Below, in pieces: positions 32,816-42,169 of a DNA stretch of 64,000 nt. The notes beneath the pieces are model-generated. The model was not told where the DNA came from. It saw only the letters and a list, made by a program, of their open reading frames with translations, and made no database searches. The stretch comes from Bacteroidota bacterium. GTDB taxonomy: Bacteria > Bacteroidota > Bacteroidia > Chitinophagales > Chitinophagaceae. Each line of letters begins with the position of its first letter. Positions within the stretch are counted from its first letter, which is position 1. Location: the NCBI GenBank assembly GCA_947448725.1, contig CANFOM010000002.1, positions 1 to 64,000 of the forward strand. The letters run 5' to 3'. Both the position numbers and the translations under genes were made by a program.

Positions 32816-35014
32816 CTTTCCTTTTAAAACGGCAATATTTAATTCAATGGCTTTGAGCGCTATTTGTTGTTCCTTAATAAACCCATTGTCTTTTAAGTCG
32901 CCTACCACTGCCATCATTTCTGCTTCATTTTGATACACCATTTTTCTAAATGGGTTACTGTAATCCTTGGCTCTCGTTTTTTGTATGCGATCTGTTACAT
33001 CAGCCTTGATAACTAAGTAGTTGTCTAACCAAGTGATAAGTTGTTTGTTGGTAATAGCGCTTAATTTTTTCTTGGTAATGATTTCAAGTGCTACTAAAGC
33101 ATGATTTTTTCTTTTATCAAGATATTTACTGGAAGCTACTTCGTAAAATTCATGAATTTCGTCCCAGCTTTGAATTTGATCGTATTTAATTTTACTCAAT
33201 AAGGTGTGTACTGATTTCTGAGGAATCAGTTGGCCACCCAAATTTACCCAGGCCGCTTCGTTATAGTTAACAACTATATTTTTAATATTGTTTATTGTAT
33301 TTTTTCCTTCTTTAGCGTTGATGCTTGAGATAAGTGATTCCATTCCGTACATAAAAATCATTTTTTCAAACATATGGTAGGCATCATAACATTTGATGAG
33401 TCTGGTTTTGCGTTTGCTATTTTCAAAGCCATCTGCAAAAACAGACAAGGCGTCTATTTCCTTTTTCGTTTTAGTAGCTAACAAGTTTTCACCTAAGGTG
33501 ATTAACTGTTCGTCGGAAAGGGGCTTACTTTTCTTAGTGGCCATTAAATGGGCATTTGCTACAGCCGCAGCTATCGTTTTGCGGGCTTGTATCAATTCAT
33601 TGACGGAATCTGGCGCTAAGTAATCGTATTCAAACAAGGGCAATTTTTTATTTCTTTTGTCTCTATCAATATACTTCCATGCGTTTCTTGCCAAGGCGTA
33701 AAAATTATACAAAAACCAATAACCTGGCATTACAATCAATTCGTCTTTTAAGGGGTCGTTGCTAATTAAAGAAAAAGGAATTGGAATATTCAATTCATAA
33801 TTATAATCTCCTTTATTGAGTAGTGTAAAACTAGAAAAAACAGAATTGTGTTTTATGCTTACACATAAGCCAGGCCAAAATCCACGGCCCATAATTACTT
33901 CTCCATCAGCCCCTCTACTATTGTGGTTAGATCCTAAAGTAGATCCAGCGGCTATATTGCTTTGGCCCATGACCAAGGCAGCACATAAAAAAGAATTATT
34001 ATGGTGTTGCTCGTGCGCAGGAAAAATTAATGAGTTCAGTACTTCGCAACAGGAAATAGTTGCATTAGGGCCTAAGAAAGAATTGATTAACCTGGCACCA
34101 TATTTTAATTGGGAGTGATCCGATAATACAAACCTCACCGCTTTAATGCCATAGAAAATTCTACAACCAAATCCAATCACGCCATTTACCAGCTCGCAAC
34201 CTTCTCCAATTTGAGTTCGGGCTTCGGGTGAGGAGTTAATGGTTACATTTTTTATTTTATTGGCCCCTTTTAAATAAGCGTCAGACCCTACCCATACATC
34301 CTTAATAATTTTACAATTTTTAATGACGGTACGGTCACCAACTTTTCCATAATAGCCTAGTTTATTGTCAAATCTTTTTTCGGTTAAACTGATGAATTTT
34401 TTTTGTAAAGTAGCATCTTGTCTGTTTCTTGTCCATAGGTAAGCATCGCCAGCGGTCATCCCATTAAAGGGTAATACTTTACGTCCTGTATTTTCATTGC
34501 AAAGTTCAATCCAAATTCTTACCGATTCATCTTCGCCTTTTTTGATGATACCATTTCCGAATTTAGAATGATTCGTTGTAACAATCTCATTTACATTGGT
34601 GATGATTACTTCATTGCCAATGATGTAATGAGATAAATAGTTCACATTGTGTATGGCTACATTGTTGCCAAAGTCGGCACTAATGATGGTGGAATTGTAA
34701 ATACCCACAGGCACCACTAAATCACTAAAGCAAAGACAATTGGCTTCTAGATTGCCTATACGAATTAAACCAAAAAAAGAACAGTTTTTTACCAATTCAG
34801 GATTGAAAGCGTTGGAAACTAAAATTTTATTCCAGTTGTCGCTTGTATTTCCATTGCGTACTAATATTTCTATTTCTAAAGAAGTTAAACTTCTATATTG
34901 AATGCCACTTCTGTTTTGTTGATTGCGCAAATAATATTCATCTTTCCCTTTTGGTAGGTCTTTGATAAAGCCATAGCCCAACTCTTGTACGGGCATCTTT
35001 TTAATGGTATTCAT
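32801..35014 (-). CDS. DUF4954 family protein with left-handed beta-helix repeats
   Basis: About 737 aa from the ATG at 35014 (MNTIKKMPVQELGYGF). The earlier ORF-track start would overlap the upstream amidase stop. The N-terminal half (about 60-400) is a long series of hexapeptide-like repeats (AHNVNYLSHYIIGNEVIITNV-type, GEGCELVNGVIGFGCRIFYGIKA, LGPNATISCCEVLNSLIFPAHEQHHNNSFLCAALVMGQSNIAAGSTLGSNHN), as in sugar-nucleotide acyl/nucleotidyltransferase-like beta helices. The C-terminal half is helical. DUF4954 proteins are widespread in Bacteroidota and have no assigned reaction. It is probably co-transcribed with the amidase, 7 bases apart. Confidence 0.8.
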   Translation of the reverse strand: MNTIKKMPVQELGYGFIKDLPKGKDEYYLRNQQNRSGIQYRSLTSLEIEILVRNGNTSDNWNKILVSNAFNPELVKNCSFFGLIRIGNLEANCLCFSDLVVPVGIYNSTIISADFGNNVAIHNVNYLSHYIIGNEVIITNVNEIVTTNHSKFGNGIIKKGEDESVRIWIELCNENTGRKVLPFNGMTAGDAYLWTRNRQDATLQKKFISLTEKRFDNKLGYYGKVGDRTVIKNCKIIKDVWVGSDAYLKGANKIKNVTINSSPEARTQIGEGCELVNGVIGFGCRIFYGIKAVRFVLSDHSQLKYGARLINSFLGPNATISCCEVLNSLIFPAHEQHHNNSFLCAALVMGQSNIAAGSTLGSNHNSRGADGEVIMGRGFWPGLCVSIKHNSVFSSFTLLNKGDYNYELNIPIPFSLISNDPLKDELIVMPGYWFLYNFYALARNAWKYIDRDKRNKKLPLFEYDYLAPDSVNELIQARKTIAAAVANAHLMATKKSKPLSDEQLITLGENLLATKTKKEIDALSVFADGFENSKRKTRLIKCYDAYHMFEKMIFMYGMESLISSINAKEGKNTINNIKNIVVNYNEAAWVNLGGQLIPQKSVHTLLSKIKYDQIQSWDEIHEFYEVASSKYLDKRKNHALVALEIITKKKLSAITNKQLITWLDNYLVIKADVTDRIQKTRAKDYSNPFRKMVYQNEAEMMAVVGDLKDNGFIKEQQIALKAIELNIAVLKGKLKVK

Positions 35015-35021
35015 ATGCGAA

Positions 35022-36677
35022 TTATTTAAATAAGTTTGGGTGTAATTTATTCCAATGGGTAGCTCCTTGAAATTTATTAGCGATGGCGAGCAGGGTGGCT
35101 TCGTCATATAAATTACCTATAAGACTAATTCCAGTAGGTAAATTTAATTTTTTATCAAACCCTGTAGGCAAACACACAACTGGATGACCTGTTAAATTAG
35201 TTATAGCAGATTGATTGCCGTCGCCTCTTGAAGGGCAAATGATTACATCGTATTGTTGTATTACTTCATTTACTTTTTGCATTAAGCTGTAGCGGTGTCT
35301 TTGGGCATTTACATATTCAACCGCTGGAACAAATCTGGCTGTCCTAAATTGATTGGGCCAGTCATATTTTGTTTGTCTTGTTAGCTGATCATCAATATTT
35401 AGTCTTGTCAATTCATCAAATTGAGCTGCACATTCTACGCCAATAACCACATCCATTATATTAATATTGTATACCCCACTATCTGGAAAGTTAACAGGAA
35501 TTAATTGAACACCTAGTTTTTTAAAAACCTCTAATACCTTAAATTCATTTCTTGAAGTATCTTTTATTTTGTCAAAATAATTTTTTGCGTAAGCAATTTT
35601 TAGTTTTTTAATGTCCTTGTTAGGGTCATAATTAAATGGCTTATATACTGCACTTCCATCTTTGCCATCTGTTCCATGAATGTAATTAAAAACGATGGCT
35701 GCGTCTGCAGCAGACCTGCAGATAGGCCCTATTTTATCCAAGCTGTAACTTAATGCCATAGCGCCAGATCTACTGATGCTTCCGAAAGTGGGCCTTAAAC
35801 CGGTAGCACCACAAGTAGTCGAAGGAGAAACAATGCTGCCCCAGGTTTCTGTGCCAATAGCAAAGGGCACTAACCCTGCAACAGTGGCAGAGGCTGATCC
35901 AGCGGAAGAACCAGAGGATCCATAATTTAGATTCCATGGATTTTTGGTTCTACCTCCATACCAATAATCTCCCATTGCCAAAGCCCCTAAGGTAAATTTA
36001 GCAACGAGTACAGCACCTGCTTCTTTTAATTTAAGATAAACAAATGCATCTTCATCAATCATTTGATTTTGGTATGGCGCTGCACCCCAGGTAGTCTTAG
36101 TGCCTTTGACCGAAAATAAATCTTTTAAACCATAAGGGATTCCATGTAACAAACCTCTGTATTTTCCTTGTGCAATTTCTTCATCTGCTTTTTTTGCTTG
36201 CTCATAAGCTAGGTTTTCTTGTAAACTAATTACACATTGTAAGGTATCGCCCCATTTTTTAATACGCTCAATAAAAAATTGGGTAAGTGCAAGCGAAGTG
36301 ATTTTTTTATTCTTAATAAGAGAGGCCAATTGCTCAATAGAATAATAGGCCAAATCATTTTTATTAGCGGGAAGCGAGATAGTATTGTCTAATTTCCAAC
36401 GGATTGGTTTTTGCTTTTCATTAAAGTGCATGCCAGGTAAAACTGGAGATTGCCATAAGCTCAACGGTACACTATTGGTCAATGAAAAAGAATGCATTGC
36501 TTTGTAATTGGCTAGATTGTCAATTACATCAGAATATAAAGTATCTATTTCTTGAGTCGAAAAACTAAGGTCGAATAATTTTGCAGTACTGACTAAATCT
36601 TTTTTTTGAATGGAAGTGTCTTGGGCGCTTCCATAAACACTTAGGGATAGTAATAAGCAGGTTAGAATATTTCTCAT
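35022..36677 (-). CDS. Secreted amidase (amidase-signature family)
   Basis: An amidase of the Ser-cisSer-Lys type. From the ATG at 36677 the protein starts with a signal peptide (MRNILTCLLLSLSVYGSAQ), so it is exported. Catalytic parts are GIPYGLKDLFSVKG with the Lys (about 180 from this start), and the long GSSGSSAGSASATVAGLVPFAIGTETWGSI signature (about 260-290) with both Ser residues. 551 aa is longer than GatA because of the extended N-terminus. It is unlikely to be the Glu-tRNA amidotransferase subunit, because no gatB/gatC is nearby and it is secreted. The substrate is unknown. Confidence 0.87.
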   Translation of the reverse strand: MRNILTCLLLSLSVYGSAQDTSIQKKDLVSTAKLFDLSFSTQEIDTLYSDVIDNLANYKAMHSFSLTNSVPLSLWQSPVLPGMHFNEKQKPIRWKLDNTISLPANKNDLAYYSIEQLASLIKNKKITSLALTQFFIERIKKWGDTLQCVISLQENLAYEQAKKADEEIAQGKYRGLLHGIPYGLKDLFSVKGTKTTWGAAPYQNQMIDEDAFVYLKLKEAGAVLVAKFTLGALAMGDYWYGGRTKNPWNLNYGSSGSSAGSASATVAGLVPFAIGTETWGSIVSPSTTCGATGLRPTFGSISRSGAMALSYSLDKIGPICRSAADAAIVFNYIHGTDGKDGSAVYKPFNYDPNKDIKKLKIAYAKNYFDKIKDTSRNEFKVLEVFKKLGVQLIPVNFPDSGVYNINIMDVVIGVECAAQFDELTRLNIDDQLTRQTKYDWPNQFRTARFVPAVEYVNAQRHRYSLMQKVNEVIQQYDVIICPSRGDGNQSAITNLTGHPVVCLPTGFDKKLNLPTGISLIGNLYDEATLLAIANKFQGATHWNKLHPNLFK

Positions 36678-36708
36678 GCTCAATTTTTTGAGTTGATCAA
36701 AGATAATA

Positions 36709-37971
36709 TTACCTATTGGGTTTTGGGCTGCTAAAGCGTCTTTTTTGACCGCCATTTCCCATGGCTTTAGACCTTGAATGCCCAGCGTTGCCCCTCCCTT
36801 GTTGTTTGGCCTCTTTAATGGGGTTAAAATTGGTCATGGGAAAGGGATGATTTTCAATCACTGGAATTTTTTTAGCTATCAGCTTTTCAATGTCTTTTAA
36901 GAATGCCCTTTCTTCTGCATCACAAAAAGAAATAGCAGTTCCATTGGCTCCTGCGCGACCAGTTCTTCCAATACGGTGTACATAGGTTTCTGGAATATTG
37001 GGTATTTCGTAATTTACTACATACGCCAAGTCGTCTACATCAATGCCTCTTGCAGCGATATCGGTAGCCACTAATACTCGTGTAGTTTGTGCTTTAAAAT
37101 TAGACAAAGCTCTTTGACGTGCATTTTGTGCTTTATTGCCATGAATGGCTTCGGCTTTAATATTATTTTTGGTAAGTAAGTTAACCACTTTGTCTGCCCC
37201 ATGTTTGGTTCTTGTAAAAACCAATGCCGTTTTAATAGCGGTGTTTTTTAAAAGTTCAATCAGCAAACTATTTTTATTCACTTTATCTACAAAATAAACC
37301 GATTGTTCAATAATGTCTACTGTAGAGGATACCGGCGTAACACTCACTTTTAATGGATGAAATAAAATCGTATTGGCTAAACTTACAATTTCGGGAGGCA
37401 TGGTAGCAGAGAAGAAAAGGGATTGTCTTTTTTTAGGGAGTACCGCTAAAAGTTTTTTTACATCGTGCACAAATCCCATGTCTAACATTCTATCGGCTTC
37501 ATCCAAAACAAATATTTCGACTTCTCTAATATTTAAATGCCCTTGATTCATTAAGTCTAATAATCTGCCTGGTGTAGCAATGACCACATCCACTCCATTT
37601 CTTAAGGCAGTTACTTGAGGGCCTTGTCCAACACCTCCAAAAATGACGGTGCAATTTAATCCGGTATGTCTGCCATAGGCATTAAAGCTCTCTCCAATTT
37701 GTATCGCTAGTTCTCTGGTAGGGGTTACTATTAAACTTCTAATTTTTTTTCTTCTATCTGCTTTTTTATTGGTCACCAATAATTGTAAAATAGGCAAAGT
37801 AAAAGCAGCTGTTTTACCAGTGCCTGTTTGGGCACAACCCAACAAATCTTTTCCTTGTAAAACAATGGGGATGGATTCTGCTTGAATAGGAGTAGGCGTC
37901 GTGTAGCCCTCTTCTTGAATGGCCCTTAAAAGCGGCTCTATAAGACCTAAGTCCTGAAATTTTGTGTTCAT
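36709..37971 (-). CDS. rhlE: DEAD-box RNA helicase, RhlE-like
   Basis: An ATP-dependent RNA helicase in ribosome assembly or RNA turnover. The Q motif region [26 protein letters not shown] comes first. Then Walker A AQTGTGKT (about 46), PTREL, GG, TPGR, DEAD (about 160), SAT, and the C-terminal RecA-like domain with [13 protein letters not shown] and [10 protein letters not shown]. The tail (about 385-420) is short, basic and Gly/Arg-rich. The ATG at 37971 ([10 protein letters not shown]) replaces the ORF-track start four codons earlier. Confidence 0.94.
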   Translation of the reverse strand: MNTKFQDLGLIEPLLRAIQEEGYTTPTPIQAESIPIVLQGKDLLGCAQTGTGKTAAFTLPILQLLVTNKKADRRKKIRSLIVTPTRELAIQIGESFNAYGRHTGLNCTVIFGGVGQGPQVTALRNGVDVVIATPGRLLDLMNQGHLNIREVEIFVLDEADRMLDMGFVHDVKKLLAVLPKKRQSLFFSATMPPEIVSLANTILFHPLKVSVTPVSSTVDIIEQSVYFVDKVNKNSLLIELLKNTAIKTALVFTRTKHGADKVVNLLTKNNIKAEAIHGNKAQNARQRALSNFKAQTTRVLVATDIAARGIDVDDLAYVVNYEIPNIPETYVHRIGRTGRAGANGTAISFCDAEERAFLKDIEKLIAKKIPVIENHPFPMTNFNPIKEAKQQGRGNAGHSRSKAMGNGGQKRRFSSPKPNR

Positions 37972-38059
37972 AATAGACTGCAAGGTACACTATTTAATTT
38001 TTAAGCCTTTTAAATGAGCGCATTGCTCATTATTGTAATAATCTAAGCTTAGTGTATCC

Positions 38060-39484
38060 TTATGAAAACAAATCCATTGCTGCCTTACCCAATCCATCGG
38101 GTGTGGTATAAAAAGGTCTTTTTTCAACTAAATAATGGGTGTCCTGTGGAATGCCTAGCGCATGATAAATAGTTTGATGAATTTGATCAATTTTGATAGG
38201 CTTTTCAATGGTTTTACATGGACGTTCATCGGCAGTTTTTCCATAAACATTTCCTTTCTTAATGCCTCCACCAAACATCAACATAGAGCACCCATCCGTA
38301 AAATGACGATGCATGCCATAGTTTTTTAATTCTTGAATAATGTCAGGTTGATTGACTTGTTCTTGTACTTTAAGATCGGGCCTGCCTTCGACCATCATAT
38401 CTCTACTAAATTCACTGGCAAGTATGATTAAAGTGCGATCCAAATGACCCGATTGATCCAAGTCTTTTATTAATTGCGCTATGGGCCCATCAATTTGTTT
38501 TTTCATATCCGCTAATCTCGTGTGGCCATTATCATGCGTATCCCAGTTTTTAAAAGGTTCATATTCGGTAGTTACACTAATAAATCGTGCACCCTTTTCT
38601 GTTAATCGTTTGGCCATAAGACAACCTAAACCAAATTTACCAGTATTGTAAATGTCATAATTTTCTTTTGGTTCTTTACTTAAATCAAATGCAGCAGCTT
38701 CTGGCGATTTTAATAACATATACGCTTGCTCCATAGAACGTCTCATAGATTCTTTCTGATAATCACTTCCCATTTCCCCCATCGGGCTTTTACTCATTAA
38801 CTCATTATATAGTTGATTTCTTTTTTCAAACCTACTCATATTCATCCCTATGGGTGGTTTGACACTTTCTAGACCTGCACTTGGATCTGGAATTACAAAT
38901 GGACCAAATTCATTTCCTAAAAATCCGGCTGTATGAAATGCTTTTAATTCTTCGCCTTCACCTAAAGAAAATCTTTGACCAATATCTATAAAAGCAGGGA
39001 TTACTTTATTGACAGGCCCTAATTGATTGGAAATCCAGGAACCAATATGAGGAGCCAATACCGATTGAGGTGGTTTATAACAAGTATGCCAATGGTATTG
39101 ATGACGAGAGTGTAAAATATGTCCCATGTCTGCTGCAACATAAGATCTGATTACGGTACCCTTGTCTAATACTTTTCCAATAGCAGATAACCCTTCAGAA
39201 AAATAAATATCATCCAATGCCGTAGGTACAGATTTAAAAGTACTTAATACATCATTGGCTTGCATGCCTTTGGTAAAGGCCGTATATTTTTTTGGATCAA
39301 AGGTATCGGTATGCGCCATGCCGCCTGCCATCCATAATAAAATGACGGTATCAGCGGTTGATTTTATTTTTGCTTCATTGCACCCTGCTAAAAAACCTGC
39401 CAATGGGGCACCTGCAGCTAGTGCAGCCATCGAAGCAGCACTGCTTTTTTTCAAAAATTCTCTTCTATCCCAATGGCTACTCAT
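38060..39484 (-). CDS. DUF1501 family secreted protein (sulfatase-like fold)
   Basis: 474 aa with a twin-arginine-type N-terminus (DRREFLKKSSAASMAALAAG), so a Tat substrate. The body matches DUF1501: LWMAGGMAHTDTFDPK (about 50-65), SRHQYHWHTCYKP, PAFIDIGQR, DTHDNGHTRLADMKKQIDGPIAQLIKDLDQSG and IILASEFSRDMM (about 350), which are alkaline-phosphatase-like metal-site segments. It is directly downstream of a PSD1/DUF1549/DUF1553 gene, the usual partner. Function is unknown. The pair is abundant in Planctomycetes and appears in some Bacteroidota. Confidence 0.85.
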   Translation of the reverse strand: MSSHWDRREFLKKSSAASMAALAAGAPLAGFLAGCNEAKIKSTADTVILLWMAGGMAHTDTFDPKKYTAFTKGMQANDVLSTFKSVPTALDDIYFSEGLSAIGKVLDKGTVIRSYVAADMGHILHSRHQYHWHTCYKPPQSVLAPHIGSWISNQLGPVNKVIPAFIDIGQRFSLGEGEELKAFHTAGFLGNEFGPFVIPDPSAGLESVKPPIGMNMSRFEKRNQLYNELMSKSPMGEMGSDYQKESMRRSMEQAYMLLKSPEAAAFDLSKEPKENYDIYNTGKFGLGCLMAKRLTEKGARFISVTTEYEPFKNWDTHDNGHTRLADMKKQIDGPIAQLIKDLDQSGHLDRTLIILASEFSRDMMVEGRPDLKVQEQVNQPDIIQELKNYGMHRHFTDGCSMLMFGGGIKKGNVYGKTADERPCKTIEKPIKIDQIHQTIYHALGIPQDTHYLVEKRPFYTTPDGLGKAAMDLFS

Positions 39485-39501
39485 AAAAAATTATTGATGA
39501 A

Positions 39502-42006
39502 TTAATAAATAATTTGAAATTCTGGTAATAAAAGGATGGCCCAAAACAAATCCTCAATGGATTCGTTGGTGGGTTGATCTCCTAATAATTTTTTAGCAAT
39601 TTGATATTCTGACAATTGTACTTCTCTTCCCAAAGCACGAACATAAATTTCTTTTATGATGCGGTCTGTTGTAACATATTTTAATTTCCAAGTTTGAGCA
39701 CCTTTTTTAATCATTGAATTAAATCTTTCCCCATTGGTCAATTCAAGTGCTTGTAAAAGATTTGCTTGTGACTCTCTGCTGGTTGCAACGGTTTCTCTAG
39801 TTGGTCTTCCTAATGCAATAAGAAATGGATTATTGCTCACCAAAGCAGCTCTTGCAAATGCAGGATGAGTGAGACTAGGTGTTTTCGTATAGTTAGGATG
39901 ATACATTAACATAGAGTCGGAAAATAATGGGCCGATAGTAGTTGCGGCAGCATCTGCGAATTGTTCTGCAGTCATTCTTTTGCGCAACATTCCAGTAAAT
40001 TGATATTGTTGGGCTATTATTTTAGTAGCATCCTTAAAACCAACAGAGGGTAGTTGGTAAGTTGCAGAAGAAGTAATTAAATAAAGTAATTCCTTGATGT
40101 CTGATTTGTTTTCTTGAAAATGAAAGGCCATCCAATCTAATAAATCTTGATTCCAAGGTTCATTGTCCATGACATCCACTGGCTCAATCAATCCTCGACC
40201 CATCAATTGTGCCCATAATCGATTCACAAGTGTTCTGTAGAATCTTCCATTGGAAGCTTGCACCATCATCGAAGCCAATTGTGCTTGTCGTTCTTTTCGA
40301 GGAGCAGCACTATCAATGGTTCCTAATGTTGACCATAGCATTCGGGTGCCCGTATACTTACCGGTGGGTTTATCACAACGATTAATTTCAAGTGAGCTAT
40401 CAGCAAAAATATTAGCAAAAGCATAAGCGTCCGAAAGTTTCCAGTCACTTATAAAACTATTATGGCAAGAAGCGCATTTTAAATTGAGCCCTAAAAATAT
40501 TTGAGCAACATTTTGAGCCGCTTGCATTTCTGTTCTTTGACTTGCATTGACCACTCCACGCCATTTAATTCCTTCGATAAAACCTTTGGAAGAATCGTTT
40601 GGACTTATCAATTCTTTTACAAACTGATCATAAGGCTTATTAGCCTTTAAAGATTTATACAACCAGTCCGTAATATTGTGTCGGCCTCCTGTGATATAGC
40701 CCGTGCCGGTATAATCATTTCTAAGTGCGTCATTCCAAAAGCTTAGCCAATGAGTTGTATAATCATCTTGTTGGTCCAATAATTTCTTTATCCATAATTC
40801 TCTTTTATTGGGTCTGGTATCTTTAGTAAATTTAGCTAAGTCCTCAGGATTGGGCAGTAAACCAATAATATCCAAGGATACTCTTTTGAAAAAAGTTTTA
40901 TCATCTACTAATTTCGGCCATACCATTTTATTTTTTGTAAAATATTGACTGGTCCATCGGTCTATAGGATTAGTAAGTCCATTGACAATGGGAGGGAGTG
41001 CTGGATTTCTTGGTGCTAATTCAGCGACTCTAAAAATATTTTTTTCAGAACTGTCTGGCCAAGGGGCGCCTTTTTGAATCCAGAATTTAATAATGGCAAT
41101 ATCTCCCTCAGCTAATTTTTTTCCTTTAGAGGGCATTGCGTCCTTGTCTGAAGAGGGTAAGCTAATTCTTCGGAACAATTCACTAGCTGTTAAATCGCCT
41201 GGTACAATTACAGGACCATTTTCGCCGCCTTTAAAAATCATATCTCGACGATCTAATCTAAGGTCTCCTTTAATTTTTTCTGCGCCATGGCATTTATAAC
41301 AGTTATGGGCCAAGATGGCTCTCACTTGAATATTTAATTCAATGGCTTGCTGTTTGGTTAACTTTGTTGTATCATCTTTAAAAGCAGATAGATCAAAATT
41401 TCTCTTGGTACTTCCATCGTAATCCTTACTCCATGGAAGGGTAGAGGAAAGATAGTCCTTGCCATGGGTAAGCGCCGCCCCAAAATGTCCAGCCACCATT
41501 ATTCCTAGCCCACTAATTAAAAGTAAAAGCCGGTATACTTTAATCAGTTGTAAATTATTTTTTTTTAACAAACTGTTTAATAAAATCCAAGTGATGCAAG
41601 CTAAACAAGCAGTGGTGATACCTAGCCATTGATGAATACTTACTAAGTCCTTTTCATAACCACCTTCTTTTGACAATAATAGTCCCATGATGGCTGATAC
41701 ACATGCAAGGATAGCACCAGTGCCAATCAATATTTTTATACCAGGACGTAAACTCGAATTAAAATTTTTTAAAGTGAAAAATTCAAGAAAAGTAGCTAGT
41801 AGAATTAAAGCGACAGGGAAATGAACGGCCATTGGATGCAGTCTACCTAAGAATCGCCAAATCCAAAATGTATTTAAGTTGGCACTTTGGACATTCGATT
41901 CGGCAAATCCATTCAAAGAAATCTGCAAAATGCAAAATAGTATTATCGAACTAATTACGACGTATACTTTTTTACGAGGCCTTGAATTTTTATTTAAATC
42001 TTTCAT
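39502..42006 (-). CDS. DUF1549/DUF1553 (PSD1) protein with N-terminal membrane domain and two haem motifs
   Basis: 834 aa. The first 180 residues hold about four TM helices with RFLGRLHPMAVHFPVALILLATFLE, a DUF2231-like block. A planctomycete-type cytochrome c domain follows with CYKCH at 236-240 and the MPSKGKKL Met. DUF1549 then carries a second CxxCH (CASCH at 511-515), and DUF1553 continues to the end (residues about 590-830, with NRLWAQLMGRGLIEPVDVMDNEPWNQ). Probably a membrane-anchored periplasmic c-type cytochrome oxidoreductase. It lies 17 bp upstream of the DUF1501 gene. An exact TATTTTTG element lies 24 bp before its ATG. Confidence 0.85.
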   Translation of the reverse strand: MKDLNKNSRPRKKVYVVISSIILFCILQISLNGFAESNVQSANLNTFWIWRFLGRLHPMAVHFPVALILLATFLEFFTLKNFNSSLRPGIKILIGTGAILACVSAIMGLLLSKEGGYEKDLVSIHQWLGITTACLACITWILLNSLLKKNNLQLIKVYRLLLLISGLGIMVAGHFGAALTHGKDYLSSTLPWSKDYDGSTKRNFDLSAFKDDTTKLTKQQAIELNIQVRAILAHNCYKCHGAEKIKGDLRLDRRDMIFKGGENGPVIVPGDLTASELFRRISLPSSDKDAMPSKGKKLAEGDIAIIKFWIQKGAPWPDSSEKNIFRVAELAPRNPALPPIVNGLTNPIDRWTSQYFTKNKMVWPKLVDDKTFFKRVSLDIIGLLPNPEDLAKFTKDTRPNKRELWIKKLLDQQDDYTTHWLSFWNDALRNDYTGTGYITGGRHNITDWLYKSLKANKPYDQFVKELISPNDSSKGFIEGIKWRGVVNASQRTEMQAAQNVAQIFLGLNLKCASCHNSFISDWKLSDAYAFANIFADSSLEINRCDKPTGKYTGTRMLWSTLGTIDSAAPRKERQAQLASMMVQASNGRFYRTLVNRLWAQLMGRGLIEPVDVMDNEPWNQDLLDWMAFHFQENKSDIKELLYLITSSATYQLPSVGFKDATKIIAQQYQFTGMLRKRMTAEQFADAAATTIGPLFSDSMLMYHPNYTKTPSLTHPAFARAALVSNNPFLIALGRPTRETVATSRESQANLLQALELTNGERFNSMIKKGAQTWKLKYVTTDRIIKEIYVRALGREVQLSEYQIAKKLLGDQPTNESIEDLFWAILLLPEFQIIY

Positions 42007-42030
42007 AAACTATGCAGTTTTAAAGATAAA

Positions 42031-42038
42031 CAAAAATA
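42031..42038 (-). promoter_or_regulatory. -7 promoter element of the PSD1-DUF1501 operon
   Basis: TATTTTTG on the minus strand, an exact TAnnTTTG match, 24 bp before the PSD1 ATG. Confidence 0.4.
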
Positions 42039-42169
42039 GTATCAAAAAGTAGCCGAATATATAGGTATGTGAGGGCTTGTAAGCAGTTGATAGGGAATGC
42101 TTTAAATGTAAATGGGCGGAAACAATCATTTTTAATTGTATCCGCCCATCAAAACAAGGAAGAGGGTAT

